A stretch of DNA of 64,000 nt from assembly GCA_963756525.1 (NCBI GenBank), contig CAVWNR010000001.1, positions 1,479,488-1,543,487 on the forward strand. Direction: 5' to 3'. This stretch comes from CAVWNR01 sp963756525. Its GTDB lineage: Bacteria > Actinomycetota > Actinomycetes > Mycobacteriales > Jatrophihabitantaceae. Both the position numbers and the translations under genes were made by a program. Positions within the stretch are counted from its first letter, which is position 1. Every line of letters begins with the position of its first letter. This document shows positions 26,105 to 34,537 of this stretch, piece by piece. The notes under the pieces are model-generated. The model searched no databases, was not told the origin of the DNA, and saw nothing but the letters and a program-made list of their open reading frames with translations.

Positions 26105-27673
26105 ATGTCGATAGGAGTTGGGTTCACCCCGTTCGAGGATCGCGTCGACGTGATCGAGCGCACCGCGTTGCTTGCCGAGCGCCGCGGATTCGTCTCGGTC
26201 GGCGTCGCTGAGGCGATGAGTTTGGACGCGCCGATCGTGCTCACCCGACTGGCCGGGCTGACCGACCGGATCGGCTTGGTCAGCGGCGTGCTGTCGGTGT
26301 GGGGTCGCACGCCAGCCACACTCGCCCTCACCGCCAGCGAGCTGCAGCGAGCCTCCGGTGGTCGGTTCGTCCTCGGCTTGGGCGCTGGGACGGCACCGAT
26401 CACGGAGGGCTTCCACGGACAGCGTTGGCAGCGGCCGGGGGCGAAGCTGCACGAGACCGTTGTTGCGGTCCGCGCGCTGCTCAACGGCGGCCGGCTGCCC
26501 GAGGTAGCCGACGGTCTGCGTGCCCTTCGGCTCGGCTGCCCGCCGAGCGTGCCGGTGCCCATCGCGCTGGCCGCGATCACGCCGCCCAGCATTCGGTTGG
26601 CCGGAGTGTTAGCCGACCAGTGGCTGCCGTTTCTGCTTCCCGCTGCTGGCCTGGACGCCGGACGCGACCTGCTGGCCACGGCTGGCGCCGCAGCCGGTCG
26701 CCGCGACGCGACAACGATCACCGCGTCCGTCCCGCTCGCACTCGGCGCGACCCGAGACGGTGCGAATCACATCGCCGCCCGATGGCTGGTCGCCTATGCA
26801 ACACGCATGGGGCCGGTGTACCCGCGGATGATCCGTTCACACGGCTACGACCGAGAACTGGACGCACTGCTGGCCGCCAACCACCACCCGCGGGCCGCAT
26901 GCCTGCCAGCCGCCGCCGAGCGGCTGGCACGTGACGTGCTGCTCTACGGCACCTATGACGAGGCACCAGCGCTGTGCGAGGAATGGCTCCAGCATGCCGA
27001 CTCGCTGACCGTCGTCGCCCCCTTCGGGCTACCGGGCGAGCGCATCGCTGAATCTCTCGAGGCGATCAGCGGCGCGGCCGGCTGCGACGCAGGAGCCATG
27101 GTGAGCCCCGGAACGGTCCTAGGCCCCGACCTCGCCGCTGATGACCTGCGGCAGGTGTTCCTCGACCTTCCGCAACCGGTCGCCGTGATCACCGGCGTCA
27201 GCCCCGCTGGAGAGCCGGTCGGGATGACGGTCAGCTCGCTCACCTCGGCCTCCTTGGCGCCGCCGCTGGTCCTGTTCTGCCCAGCGGTGAGCTCACCGGC
27301 ATGGGCCGCGGCGCGCGAGCGTGCAGGTGCACACCGAATCACCGATGCGCGGCTGGCGGCATCGACCCCTATCGCGTGGCCTTCAACGGCCTTGCATCGG
27401 TCTCGCGGCTCTGGCAGGGTCGACGTTGCGATGGCGCGGACCGGGGTCCGCGCAGAAAGAGGGCCGCGGTGTCCGGGCTACGCTCCGTCATTACCCGGCT
27501 CTGGGCTATTGGCCTCAGCGCGGCCATGGTCGTCGCCGGCCTTAGTTTCCTCCCGACCAGTCCCGCGGCTTACGCCGCCAGCTCGGATTGCAACATCCGT
27601 GTTGGGTACCCGGAACCGCACCACGTCAACGCAATCTTCGGACGGACCGACAACCGGACGGACTATGTCCTGA
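26105..27673 (+). CDS. LLM-class flavin-dependent oxidoreductase fused to a truncated flavin reductase domain
   Basis: From ATG 26105 (a start at 26033 overlapping the upstream stop is also possible) residues 1-330 form a luciferase-like monooxygenase: MSIGVGFTPFEDRVDVIERT, then LTDRIGLVSGVLSVWGRTPA, ASGGRFVLGLGAGTAPITEG and TVVAPFGLPGERIAESLEAI. Residues about 345-405 begin a flavin reductase-like domain (VFLDLPQPVAVITGVSPAGE, then GMTVSSLTSASLAPPLVLFC). After about 27300 the homology stops and the frame runs through a low-complexity tail that overlaps the next gene. The reductase half is therefore cut off. The monooxygenase half may still work with another reductase. Confidence 0.8.
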   Translation: MSIGVGFTPFEDRVDVIERTALLAERRGFVSVGVAEAMSLDAPIVLTRLAGLTDRIGLVSGVLSVWGRTPATLALTASELQRASGGRFVLGLGAGTAPITEGFHGQRWQRPGAKLHETVVAVRALLNGGRLPEVADGLRALRLGCPPSVPVPIALAAITPPSIRLAGVLADQWLPFLLPAAGLDAGRDLLATAGAAAGRRDATTITASVPLALGATRDGANHIAARWLVAYATRMGPVYPRMIRSHGYDRELDALLAANHHPRAACLPAAAERLARDVLLYGTYDEAPALCEEWLQHADSLTVVAPFGLPGERIAESLEAISGAAGCDAGAMVSPGTVLGPDLAADDLRQVFLDLPQPVAVITGVSPAGEPVGMTVSSLTSASLAPPLVLFCPAVSSPAWAAARERAGAHRITDARLAASTPIAWPSTALHRSRGSGRVDVAMARTGVRAERGPRCPGYAPSLPGSGLLASARPWSSPALVSSRPVPRLTPPARIATSVLGTRNRTTSTQSSDGPTTGRTMS

Positions 27674-27996
27674 GACGCGTCTACCTTGAGAAGGGCATCA
27701 CGAACGCCTGGGGGGACGAACCGGCAGAGCGCCTCGGCGCCCGCGCTGACCAGCACTGGTGCGAGTACGAATACGTGTTCGGCGTTGCGATGAAGGTGGA
27801 GTACACGTTCGGCGCCAACAATGAAAACAAAGTCAACTACGAGGCGTACTACTATGAAGGAAGCGAGATCGCAGGCGCGAATTGCAACATCGTCGGGCCA
27901 ACCGCTGAGAGCTTTCGTTGCTATACACATTGGAGCTACGGCGAGGGCGCTCACCGGAATTCTATCCACGTGCGCTTCGAGCTAGTCCCGCACTAG
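27469..27996 (+). CDS. Small secreted protein of unknown function with lower GC
   Basis: 175 residues from GTG 27469. The signal peptide is ITRLWAIGLSAAMVVAGLSF, with a cleavage region AAYAAS. The mature part is rich in Tyr, Asn and Glu (for example VEYTFGANNENKVNYEAYYY) with four Cys residues, and ends FELVPH. Codon use is clearly more AT-rich than in neighbours, and the gene overlaps the tail of the truncated flavin reductase. Both observations suggest it arrived by insertion. No family recognised; a beta-rich extracellular protein seems likely. Confidence 0.7.
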   Translation: MSGLRSVITRLWAIGLSAAMVVAGLSFLPTSPAAYAASSDCNIRVGYPEPHHVNAIFGRTDNRTDYVLRRVYLEKGITNAWGDEPAERLGARADQHWCEYEYVFGVAMKVEYTFGANNENKVNYEAYYYEGSEIAGANCNIVGPTAESFRCYTHWSYGEGAHRNSIHVRFELVPH

Positions 27997-28018
27997 GCGG
28001 TGGTGTATGACTAGCAGG

Positions 28019-28966
28019 TCAGACCCGGATCCGCGAGTAGGTGACGTTCTGATCTTGGTTGGGTCGTAGTTGACCTGCGCTGCTGCCTTTGGCATGTGTG
28101 GGCACGCGGTGGTCCGGGATATCGCTCCGGGGTGGCGGGTTCCGAGTTCTCGGGCCGGGCTCGGTCGAGCGGGGTTGGTCAAGCGGGCGGTGGGTAGGGC
28201 CCGGAGCCGGGCGAGCACCTCGGGCAGGATCTGCGGCCCGGGCGGGAGGCGCAGCTCGAGGCGACCGGCGTGGCGGATGACCCGGGGCGGGCAGGCAGAG
28301 CAGTTCGCGGCGCAGCCGTTCGCTGTGGGCGCGGGGCGTGCGTGTCGAGGCCGGTGAGGGCCTGCAGCCACGCGGACAGGTCGAGGCGAGCAGCGTCGCC
28401 CACATCCACACGGTGTTGACGGCGTGATCGCCGGAGGGCAGGTGCCGCAGCGCGGCGCCGAGCTTCGCTTCCCGGATGCGGTCTTCGATGTCGGTGCGGC
28501 CGCGGAAGCAGGCCTCCACGTCGACCGCGGTGTCGATTTCTGCCTGGTCACCGATGGGGACGTTGGTGACGATGAAGCTGACCGCCCACGCATGATCGAG
28601 TTCGCCACCGAGGGCGAGAGCGAGCTGCTCGGCGGGGATGGTGCGCCGGCGACGGGCGCGAGGGTCGAGGGAGATGTCCGCGGCGTCGACGCGCACCCGG
28701 CGGACGATGGTGTCCGCGTCGGGTGCCCAGCCTTAGGGGGTGTAGTCGATCGCGGCGACCTGCGCGCCGGCCATGTCCTTGGGGGGCCGCCAGTCCTGTT
28801 CGGCGATGCCGGCGTAAGCCCGCCAAAGGGCGGGTTGCGTTTGGCGGCGATCGCTAGTCGCAGCCTTGTTCGTCGGCGGCGTGGGCGAGTTCGGCGGTGA
28901 AGTAGCCGGAATCGGCGCGTAGCCGTGGCCGGCCGGTGACCACGGCGGGGAGCGCGGCCAGGGCAC
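28019..28966 (-). pseudogene. IS1380-family transposase remnant, multiply frameshifted
   Basis: Minus-strand pieces in successive frames read GRPRLRADSGYFTAELAHAA, then PALWRAYAGIAEQDWRPPKD, AVSFIVTNVPIGDQAEID and TDIEDRIREAKLGAALRHLP with AVNTVWMWATLLA. These are the DDE-core and C-terminal landmarks of IS1380 transposases in the right order. At least three frame changes occur, so it is dead. Its 5' end abuts a lectin fragment at 28967. Confidence 0.75.
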
Positions 28967-29113
28967 GGCTACTACAAGATCCTCAACCGGACCAGCGGCC
29001 TCGGCGCCGACCTCACCGGCGGCAGCCTCGCCGACTCCACCAACATCCAGCAATACACCGTCAACGGCGGCGGCAACTACGGGCAGAACTGGCAACTCAC
29101 CCCAGTGAGCTGA
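28967..29113 (+). pseudogene. C-terminal fragment of a ricin-type (CBM13) lectin domain protein
   Basis: The frame GYYKILNRTSGLGADLTGGS, then STNIQQYTVNGGGNYGQNWQ and LTPVS with TGA at 29111-29113 is a textbook last repeat of a ricin B-like lectin (the Gln-x-Trp motif is QNWQL). Only 48 residues remain; the front was replaced by the IS1380 remnant. The original gene was probably a secreted glycan-binding or glycoside hydrolase protein. Confidence 0.75.
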
Positions 29114-29238
29114 CCCACCCGAGCACCGGATCCGGCAGGGACTCCGCCGACCCCGCCGGATCCGGCCCGCCGGCCCGACCGGACGCGACTGCGCTTGACC
29201 TAGGCGAATCCCGCACAGTTCAGTCCAGACTGGCCTGG

Positions 29239-29706
29239 CTAGAGTTCCCGGACGTAACAGAGCATTCGGTAGTCCTTGCCCGCCTCGATGTTGGTGAAGC
29301 CGTGGCGCTCGTAGAACCGGCGGGTGGCCTCATCGATCTCGTCGACGTTGATTTGCATCTCGGCGGCTCCCTTGATGCGGACGGTGTCGATCGTCATCTT
29401 GAGGATCTGCGTGCCGATGCCTTGGTCGCGGAGCGCAGGCACGACATACAACTCCTCGAGCTGTGCGAGCGATCCGTCGTAGTAGGGCGTCGGCCGCAGG
29501 GTGAGGGAGGCGAAGCCAACGTCTCGGTGGCCGTCGTCGGCCAAGACGACGGCAACGTCGTCCCGGGCCAGGAGTGTGCGGAACCGGTCCGCGAACTCAG
29601 GGGCGGTTGGGCCCGTGGTGTCGAACTCCTCGTTGAAGTCGCGCAGCAGTCGGCCAACGGTGTCGGCGTCGGCGACCTCGGCGAGCCGAACGGTGACAGC
29701 GACCAT
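29239..29706 (-). CDS. GNAT family N-acetyltransferase
   Basis: 155 residues from ATG 29706, which has AGG just upstream; an ATG at 29718 is an alternative. The fold reads VTVRLAEVADADTVGRLLRD, then VAVVLADDGHRDVGFASLTL, LEELYVVPALRDQGIGTQIL (acetyl-CoA loop RDQGIG) and INVDEIDEATRRFYERHGFT. It should transfer an acetyl group to an amine; substrate unknown. Unlike the pair at 21-22 kb it is intact. Confidence 0.87.
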   Translation of the reverse strand: MVAVTVRLAEVADADTVGRLLRDFNEEFDTTGPTAPEFADRFRTLLARDDVAVVLADDGHRDVGFASLTLRPTPYYDGSLAQLEELYVVPALRDQGIGTQILKMTIDTVRIKGAAEMQINVDEIDEATRRFYERHGFTNIEAGKDYRMLCYVREL

Positions 29707-29718
29707 GCACCTGATCAT

Positions 29719-30037
29719 GCCGCGCTGAGCCCGTCGTACGTCGCGGACCGCCGACGACGGCGCCCGTCATCCGCCCGCTCGGCGGCATGTGCGTTCACCT
29801 GTCGTCCGTCCGCACATTGCGGGAGTAGCACGATGCGGCGGGTCTCGGGCGCTGATCGGAGCGACAAGCACCAACACATGTCGTGGAGCAGTAATGCGCT
29901 CAGAGAGCGGAACACTTCGTTCAGCAGCTGATAACGGCAAGGGGGCGCTCGTCGTTCTGGTGCACGCCCCAGCTCTGGCGAATGCTTTCTTGGCTTGGCC
30001 GCCCGGAGTCTGGGGAGGGGGCCGCAGTCGATGGTTA
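29719..30037. other. Intergenic region without recognised gene
   Basis: About 320 bp between two minus-strand genes. Nothing recognisable; frames on the plus strand are chance frames over the neighbouring gene. Confidence 0.4.
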
Positions 30038-30385
30038 TCAGTCATCTCCGGGCGGAGGCGTTGTCTGGACGGCGAGTTCGCCCAGGTGGGCCCATCCGTC
30101 ACCGGGTGCGGTGGTGTTGATGATCCGCGGGGTCGCGGCCAGGTAGGGCGGCAGGTCCTGTTGGGCAGCTTTGAAGTGATCGGATCGGACGTGGACCGCA
30201 CCCGCGTAGTCATCGCGGAAGGCCTCGATGAGCACATACTCGGTCGGGTCCTCGATGCTGCGCGACCAATCGAACCATAGGCAGCCGGGCTCATCGCGGG
30301 TGGCGGCGGTGAACGCGGCCGCGATGTCCGGCCAGCGGTCGGCGTGCTGTGGCTTGACGCTGAACTTCGCGGTGATGACGATCAT
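30038..30385 (-). CDS. Putative quinol monooxygenase (ABM family)
   Basis: 115 residues. MIVITAKFSVKPQHADRWPD, then FTAATRDEPGCLWFDWSRSI, EYVLIEAFRDDYAGAVHVRS and FKAAQQDLPPYLAATPRI is a complete YgiN/ABM-type dimeric barrel. Ribosome site AAAGGAG precedes the ATG on the minus strand. Members oxidise quinols or polyketide-like aromatics without metals. It lies 274 bp downstream of the long FAD/Fe-S gene and could share its transcript. Confidence 0.85.
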   Translation of the reverse strand: MIVITAKFSVKPQHADRWPDIAAAFTAATRDEPGCLWFDWSRSIEDPTEYVLIEAFRDDYAGAVHVRSDHFKAAQQDLPPYLAATPRIINTTAPGDGWAHLGELAVQTTPPPGDD

Positions 30386-30659
30386 GTCTCTCCTTTTGGT
30401 CGGGGCTCCCGGATGGCGCGGCCGTGCGCGGTCGTGGTAGTCACGTGGGTGTCGGTGAGAAATGGAATGGTGCCATTTGAACGGGTTAGGTAGGCCGTCC
30501 AGTTTCTTGAACGGCCCTTGGTATTCGCTGTGGCAGTGGGGTCGTCATGATGGCCGGACGAGGTTGTCGGGGTCGCGGGGTTGTTGGCTGATCTCGCCGT
30601 GCTTGGTGTCGCTTGGCCTCCAGGCATTTTGGCGTGCTCCGATTGCGGCGAGCGAGTGG

Positions 30660-33506
30660 TCAGCTGCCGCCGGGTGCCGCTGGGCGGGTGACGGCTTCGA
30701 GGGTTTCGAGTATGTGTCGGTAGGGGAGTTCGGTGGCGCGACTCATGCCGAGTTCGCAGGTGCGGTTGACTGAGGCGTATGCGGTGGCGGACGCGTGTCG
30801 CACAGCGCGGGCCTCGGCGGTGGTCGCTGAGGCGGTGAGTTCGGGGTGCAGGAGGCCACGGTCGCCGGCGAAGGCGCAGCAGTTCCAGTCGGCGGGCTGC
30901 ACGACGTTCTCCGCTGCCATGGCGGCGATTCTGAGCAACGCTGGGTTGATGCCCAGTTGGGTGGAGGAGCAGGTTGGGTGGACGACGATGGAATGGACTC
31001 GCCGGGGCGCTGGTAGCCGGGGTATGAGGGTGGTGTCGGTGAATGCGACGGCGTCCATGACGTCGATGTTCTCCTCGCGCAATAACCGGTGCAGGCCTTC
31101 GGTGCAGGATGCGGCGTCGACGACGACCGGAAGGGCACCATTGTTGGTTGCTTGGCGTAGAGCGGGCACGACCTGGTCTCGCATGACCGCGAGGCCGTCG
31201 GTGAGTCCTTTCGATTTCCACGGGGTGCCGCAGCAGAGTCCGGCGATCGCGCGGGGGATCCGGACGGTCACGCCGGCGCGCTGACAGAGGGTGAGGAAGG
31301 CAGCTCGGACGCCGGGCCCGGTGTCGGCCGGCCCGAAGATGGTGGAGATGCAGGCCGGGAAGTAGACGGCTACCGGCGCCGGGGGGCTATGCGGCGTGCG
31401 CCGGGTGCCGCCGCCGGGCAGTTCGGGGGACCAGGCGGGAACCAGGTCGTCGCCGAGCAGGGTCCGACCGATCGCCGTCGCGGCGCGGGGTAGCACGGTG
31501 GGCACGGCCCGGGCGGCGGTGAGTGCGGCGGCGGCGGAGCGGGTGGTGTGGTCCCAGTGTCGGGCGGCGGTCGTCCAGACCCGCTGCTCGATGCGGCTGC
31601 GGCTTTCGGCGCGGAGCCGCCGGGTGAGGTCGCCGGTGTCGATGCCTACCGGGCAGGCGGTCTGGCACATGCCGTCGACGGCGCAGGTGTCGATCGCGTC
31701 GTACTGGTATTCCTGTTCGAGCTGGTTGAGCAGATCGGTGTCCGCGCTGACGCGGGCGCGGGCGATCTCCCTGCGGAGCACGATCCGCCGGCGGGGGGTG
31801 GTGGTCAGGTCTTTACTCGGGCAGACCGGCTCGCAATAGCCGCACTCGACACAGCGGTCGACTTCGATCTCGACGGTGGGGGTGGCCTTGAGGTGCCGGA
31901 TGTGTGCGGTCGGGTCCTCATCGAGCAGGACGCCGGGGTTGAGCAGGCCGCGCGGGTCGAGCAGCTTCTTGACCTCGCGCATGATCTGGTACAACTCGTC
32001 GCCGTACTGCCGCCGGACGAAGGGAGCCATGATCCGCCCGGTGCCGTGCTCGGCTTTGAGTGTGCCGCCGTGGTTGAGGACCAGGTCGACCATGTCGTCG
32101 GTGAAGGAGAGGTAACGTCCGACCTGCTTCTGGCGGGCGAAGTCCTCGTTGAGCATGAAGTGAATGTTGCCGTCCTTCGCGTGTCCGAAGATAACGCTGC
32201 CGGTGTAGCCGTGCGCGTCGAACAGTGCGGTCAGCTTCGAGCAGGTCGGCAGCAGCGCGTCGACGGGGACGGCGATGTCCTCGAGCAGGGCAGTGGTGCC
32301 AGGTGGGCGGGAGCCGGCGACCGCGGCGTAGATCCCCTTACGGATATGCCAAAGCGCGGCGCGGGTCGCAGCGTCGAAGCTGAGGGAGGCCGCTGCGGCG
32401 AGCGGCAAACCGTTGATCAGGCGCGCGGATGCCGCGATCCGGTCGGCGAGCGCCTCGCTCGTCGGCTGCTGGTGCTCGACCAGCAGTGCGGCGTGCTCGC
32501 ACACGGTGAGGCTGCGCAGCTCGGCGGTCGCCTCGGGGTCTGCTTGGGCGACCCGCAGGCTCGCGGCGTCGAGCAGTTCGATCGTGGCGAAGCCGGACTT
32601 GACCAGCGCGGGAAGTGAGCCGGCGGCGGTCGCAAGGCCGGGGAACAGCAACAGCGCTGTCGCGGCGTGGGGGTGGTTAGGCACGGTGTGGAAGGTCGCC
32701 TCGGCGACAAACGCCAGTGTGCCCTCACTGCCGATCACGAGGTGGGCGAGGATGTCGATCGGACGGGTGTAATCGACGAATGAGTTGACCCCGTAGCCCA
32801 TCGTGTTCTTGATCGCGTAGAGCTGTTCGATCTTGCGGAGCGACTGCGGGCTGCCGCGGACTTGATCGCGCAGCCGGGCGAGGCCGTGGTGAATCTCGGG
32901 CTCGAGCGTGCGCAGCTGCTCGTCGGCGTCGGGTGCGCCGGTGTCGAGGACGGTGCCGCTGGCCAGCATGAGGACGGCTGATTGCAACGTGCGGTAGGTG
33001 TTCAGTTCAGTGCCGCAGGCCATGCCGCTGGAGTTGTTGGCGATGACCCCGCCGATCGTGCATACCGACTCGCTCGCCGGGTCCGGGCCGAGCTTGCGCC
33101 CGTGGCGGGCCAGCCGGGTGTTGACTGCGCGTAGCGTCGCGCCCGGCTGAACCCGCACCCGAGCGCCGTCGTCGAGAATCTCGATCGCGCGGAAGTGTCG
33201 GCGCGTGTCGACCAATACTCCGGCGGTGACGGCTTGCCCGGACAGGCTCGTTCCGGCGGAGCGGAAGGTCAGCGGAACACGGTGCTGGGCGCCGATACGA
33301 AGCAGGGCGGCGACCTGGCTGGCGTCCCGCGGGGCAACGACGGCCTGTGGGACGAGCAGGTAGTGCGAGGCGTCGTGGGCGAAGCCAAGCCGATCGGAAG
33401 CGCGTGCGGCCACGCCGCCGGGCGCCGCTTGCTCGAGCGCGACTAGCAGGCCGGCGTCGCGGTGGCGGCTCGATGCACGCCGGGCGCGCTGGTGCGGGCG
33501 TCCCAC
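30660..33506 (-). CDS. FAD-binding and Fe-S oxidoreductase, D-2-hydroxyglutarate/D-lactate dehydrogenase-like
   Basis: 948 residues. The FAD_binding_4 domain spans about 45-230 (PLTFRSAGTSLSGQAVTAGV, then GGVIANNSSGMACGTELNTY), with the FAD-linked oxidase C-terminal domain at about 270-530 (FGHAKDGNIHFMLNEDF, then LKAEHGTGRIMAPFVRR). A ferredoxin-like pair of 4Fe-4S motifs follows at about 552-620 (CVECGYCEPVCPS and CAVDGMCQTACPVG). The C-terminus holds CCG-type cysteine motifs (GLCCGTPWKSKG near 207 residues after the first cluster, and NCCAFAGDRG). This one-chain layout is found in Dld/YdiJ-type enzymes that oxidise D-2-hydroxyacids and pass electrons to the chain. The exact start is uncertain. 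Upstream is an IclR regulator on the same strand. Confidence 0.88.
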   Translation of the reverse strand: MGRPHQRARRASSRHRDAGLLVALEQAAPGGVAARASDRLGFAHDASHYLLVPQAVVAPRDASQVAALLRIGAQHRVPLTFRSAGTSLSGQAVTAGVLVDTRRHFRAIEILDDGARVRVQPGATLRAVNTRLARHGRKLGPDPASESVCTIGGVIANNSSGMACGTELNTYRTLQSAVLMLASGTVLDTGAPDADEQLRTLEPEIHHGLARLRDQVRGSPQSLRKIEQLYAIKNTMGYGVNSFVDYTRPIDILAHLVIGSEGTLAFVAEATFHTVPNHPHAATALLLFPGLATAAGSLPALVKSGFATIELLDAASLRVAQADPEATAELRSLTVCEHAALLVEHQQPTSEALADRIAASARLINGLPLAAAASLSFDAATRAALWHIRKGIYAAVAGSRPPGTTALLEDIAVPVDALLPTCSKLTALFDAHGYTGSVIFGHAKDGNIHFMLNEDFARQKQVGRYLSFTDDMVDLVLNHGGTLKAEHGTGRIMAPFVRRQYGDELYQIMREVKKLLDPRGLLNPGVLLDEDPTAHIRHLKATPTVEIEVDRCVECGYCEPVCPSKDLTTTPRRRIVLRREIARARVSADTDLLNQLEQEYQYDAIDTCAVDGMCQTACPVGIDTGDLTRRLRAESRSRIEQRVWTTAARHWDHTTRSAAAALTAARAVPTVLPRAATAIGRTLLGDDLVPAWSPELPGGGTRRTPHSPPAPVAVYFPACISTIFGPADTGPGVRAAFLTLCQRAGVTVRIPRAIAGLCCGTPWKSKGLTDGLAVMRDQVVPALRQATNNGALPVVVDAASCTEGLHRLLREENIDVMDAVAFTDTTLIPRLPAPRRVHSIVVHPTCSSTQLGINPALLRIAAMAAENVVQPADWNCCAFAGDRGLLHPELTASATTAEARAVRHASATAYASVNRTCELGMSRATELPYRHILETLEAVTRPAAPGGS

Positions 33507-33609
33507 CTGTCACCGCCGACCTGCGGGCCAGCCGATGGCCCCGCCGGTCAATATCAGACTCGGTGGGCCACCGGCCGGGAACCAACTCGGGGACACGGTC
33601 AATCTGCGG

Positions 33610-34431
33610 TTAAGGCGGTGGGCTGGGTCGATGATTTGCCTCGGAGTCTCGAAGGATCTGGCTGCATTGGCGGGTCGCGTGGTGTATGGCATGTTCCAGG
33701 GCTGGGTGTTTGTGATGGAATTGTCTGACATCGAGGGAGACCGCGATGGTACCGATGAGCCGGCCGCCGGGGGCGGTGACGGCGCCGGCCATGCAGGCGG
33801 TGCCGGGAGCGACTTCCTCGATCTCGACGGCGATCCCGGTGGAGCGGATCAGGTCGAGTTGCGGGATGAGGTCCTCGACTGTCTCGATGGTGTGTTCGGT
33901 GAACCGGGTTAGTTCGTTGGCTTGGCAGAAGCTGAGCACGTCGCCGATGGGGAGCGCGGCGAGCATCATCTTTCCGAACGCGGTGGCGTGCGCGCCGCTG
34001 GCCGCGCCGACGTCGAGACTGCGTATCGCCGGCGCCGTGGGTGATTCGGCGACGTAGGCGACGACGGGTTCCAGGCCGCGGTAGCGCGAGTAGTAGGCGG
34101 CTGCGCCGGTTTGGGTGTGCACGTTGTCGACGACGTCGGTGATGCGTGCGTCGACGGCGAGGCGTTCGCGTAGCCGCTGGTACAGGGGTGGGATCTTATA
34201 GCCCAGGCCGTAGCCGTGCAGTTCATTGAGATGGACAAGGTAGCCCTCCTCGACGAGGGTGTTGAGCAGCCGGTAGGTGCTGGACAGGTTGTAGCCGAGT
34301 CGCCGGGCGACCGCCTTGGCCTGGATGCCGTCGTCGGCGGCCGCGACGACCTCGAGAACCCGCAGCGCGCGTTGCACGGAGCTCGGCCCGCTGCTGGATG
34401 CTTCGAGGTCGTCGCGGTCGAGGTGGGGCAT
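33610..34431 (-). CDS. IclR-family transcriptional regulator
   Basis: 273 residues from ATG 34431. The N-terminal winged helix is VQRALRVLEVVAAADDGIQA then LGYNLSSTYRLLNTLVEEGY (about 20-70). The C-terminal effector domain has ASGAHATAFGKMMLAALPIG and ELTRFTEHTIETVEDLIPQL, ending with IGTIAVSLDVRQFHH. IclR proteins sense small carboxylates or aromatics. It sits between the amine oxidase and the hydroxyacid dehydrogenase genes on the same strand and is the natural candidate to control this catabolic block. Confidence 0.9.
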   Translation of the reverse strand: MPHLDRDDLEASSSGPSSVQRALRVLEVVAAADDGIQAKAVARRLGYNLSSTYRLLNTLVEEGYLVHLNELHGYGLGYKIPPLYQRLRERLAVDARITDVVDNVHTQTGAAAYYSRYRGLEPVVAYVAESPTAPAIRSLDVGAASGAHATAFGKMMLAALPIGDVLSFCQANELTRFTEHTIETVEDLIPQLDLIRSTGIAVEIEEVAPGTACMAGAVTAPGGRLIGTIAVSLDVRQFHHKHPALEHAIHHATRQCSQILRDSEANHRPSPPP

Positions 34432-34537
34432 GGCTGGTCCTGGTTCGAGTCCTTCAGGCTATGTCTGTTTCGGCTGCTGCGGCGCGGGGCGGTGATGGGC
34501 GGCCTGGTCCGGCTGCCGGTCGGCGAGCGTCGGTGGT

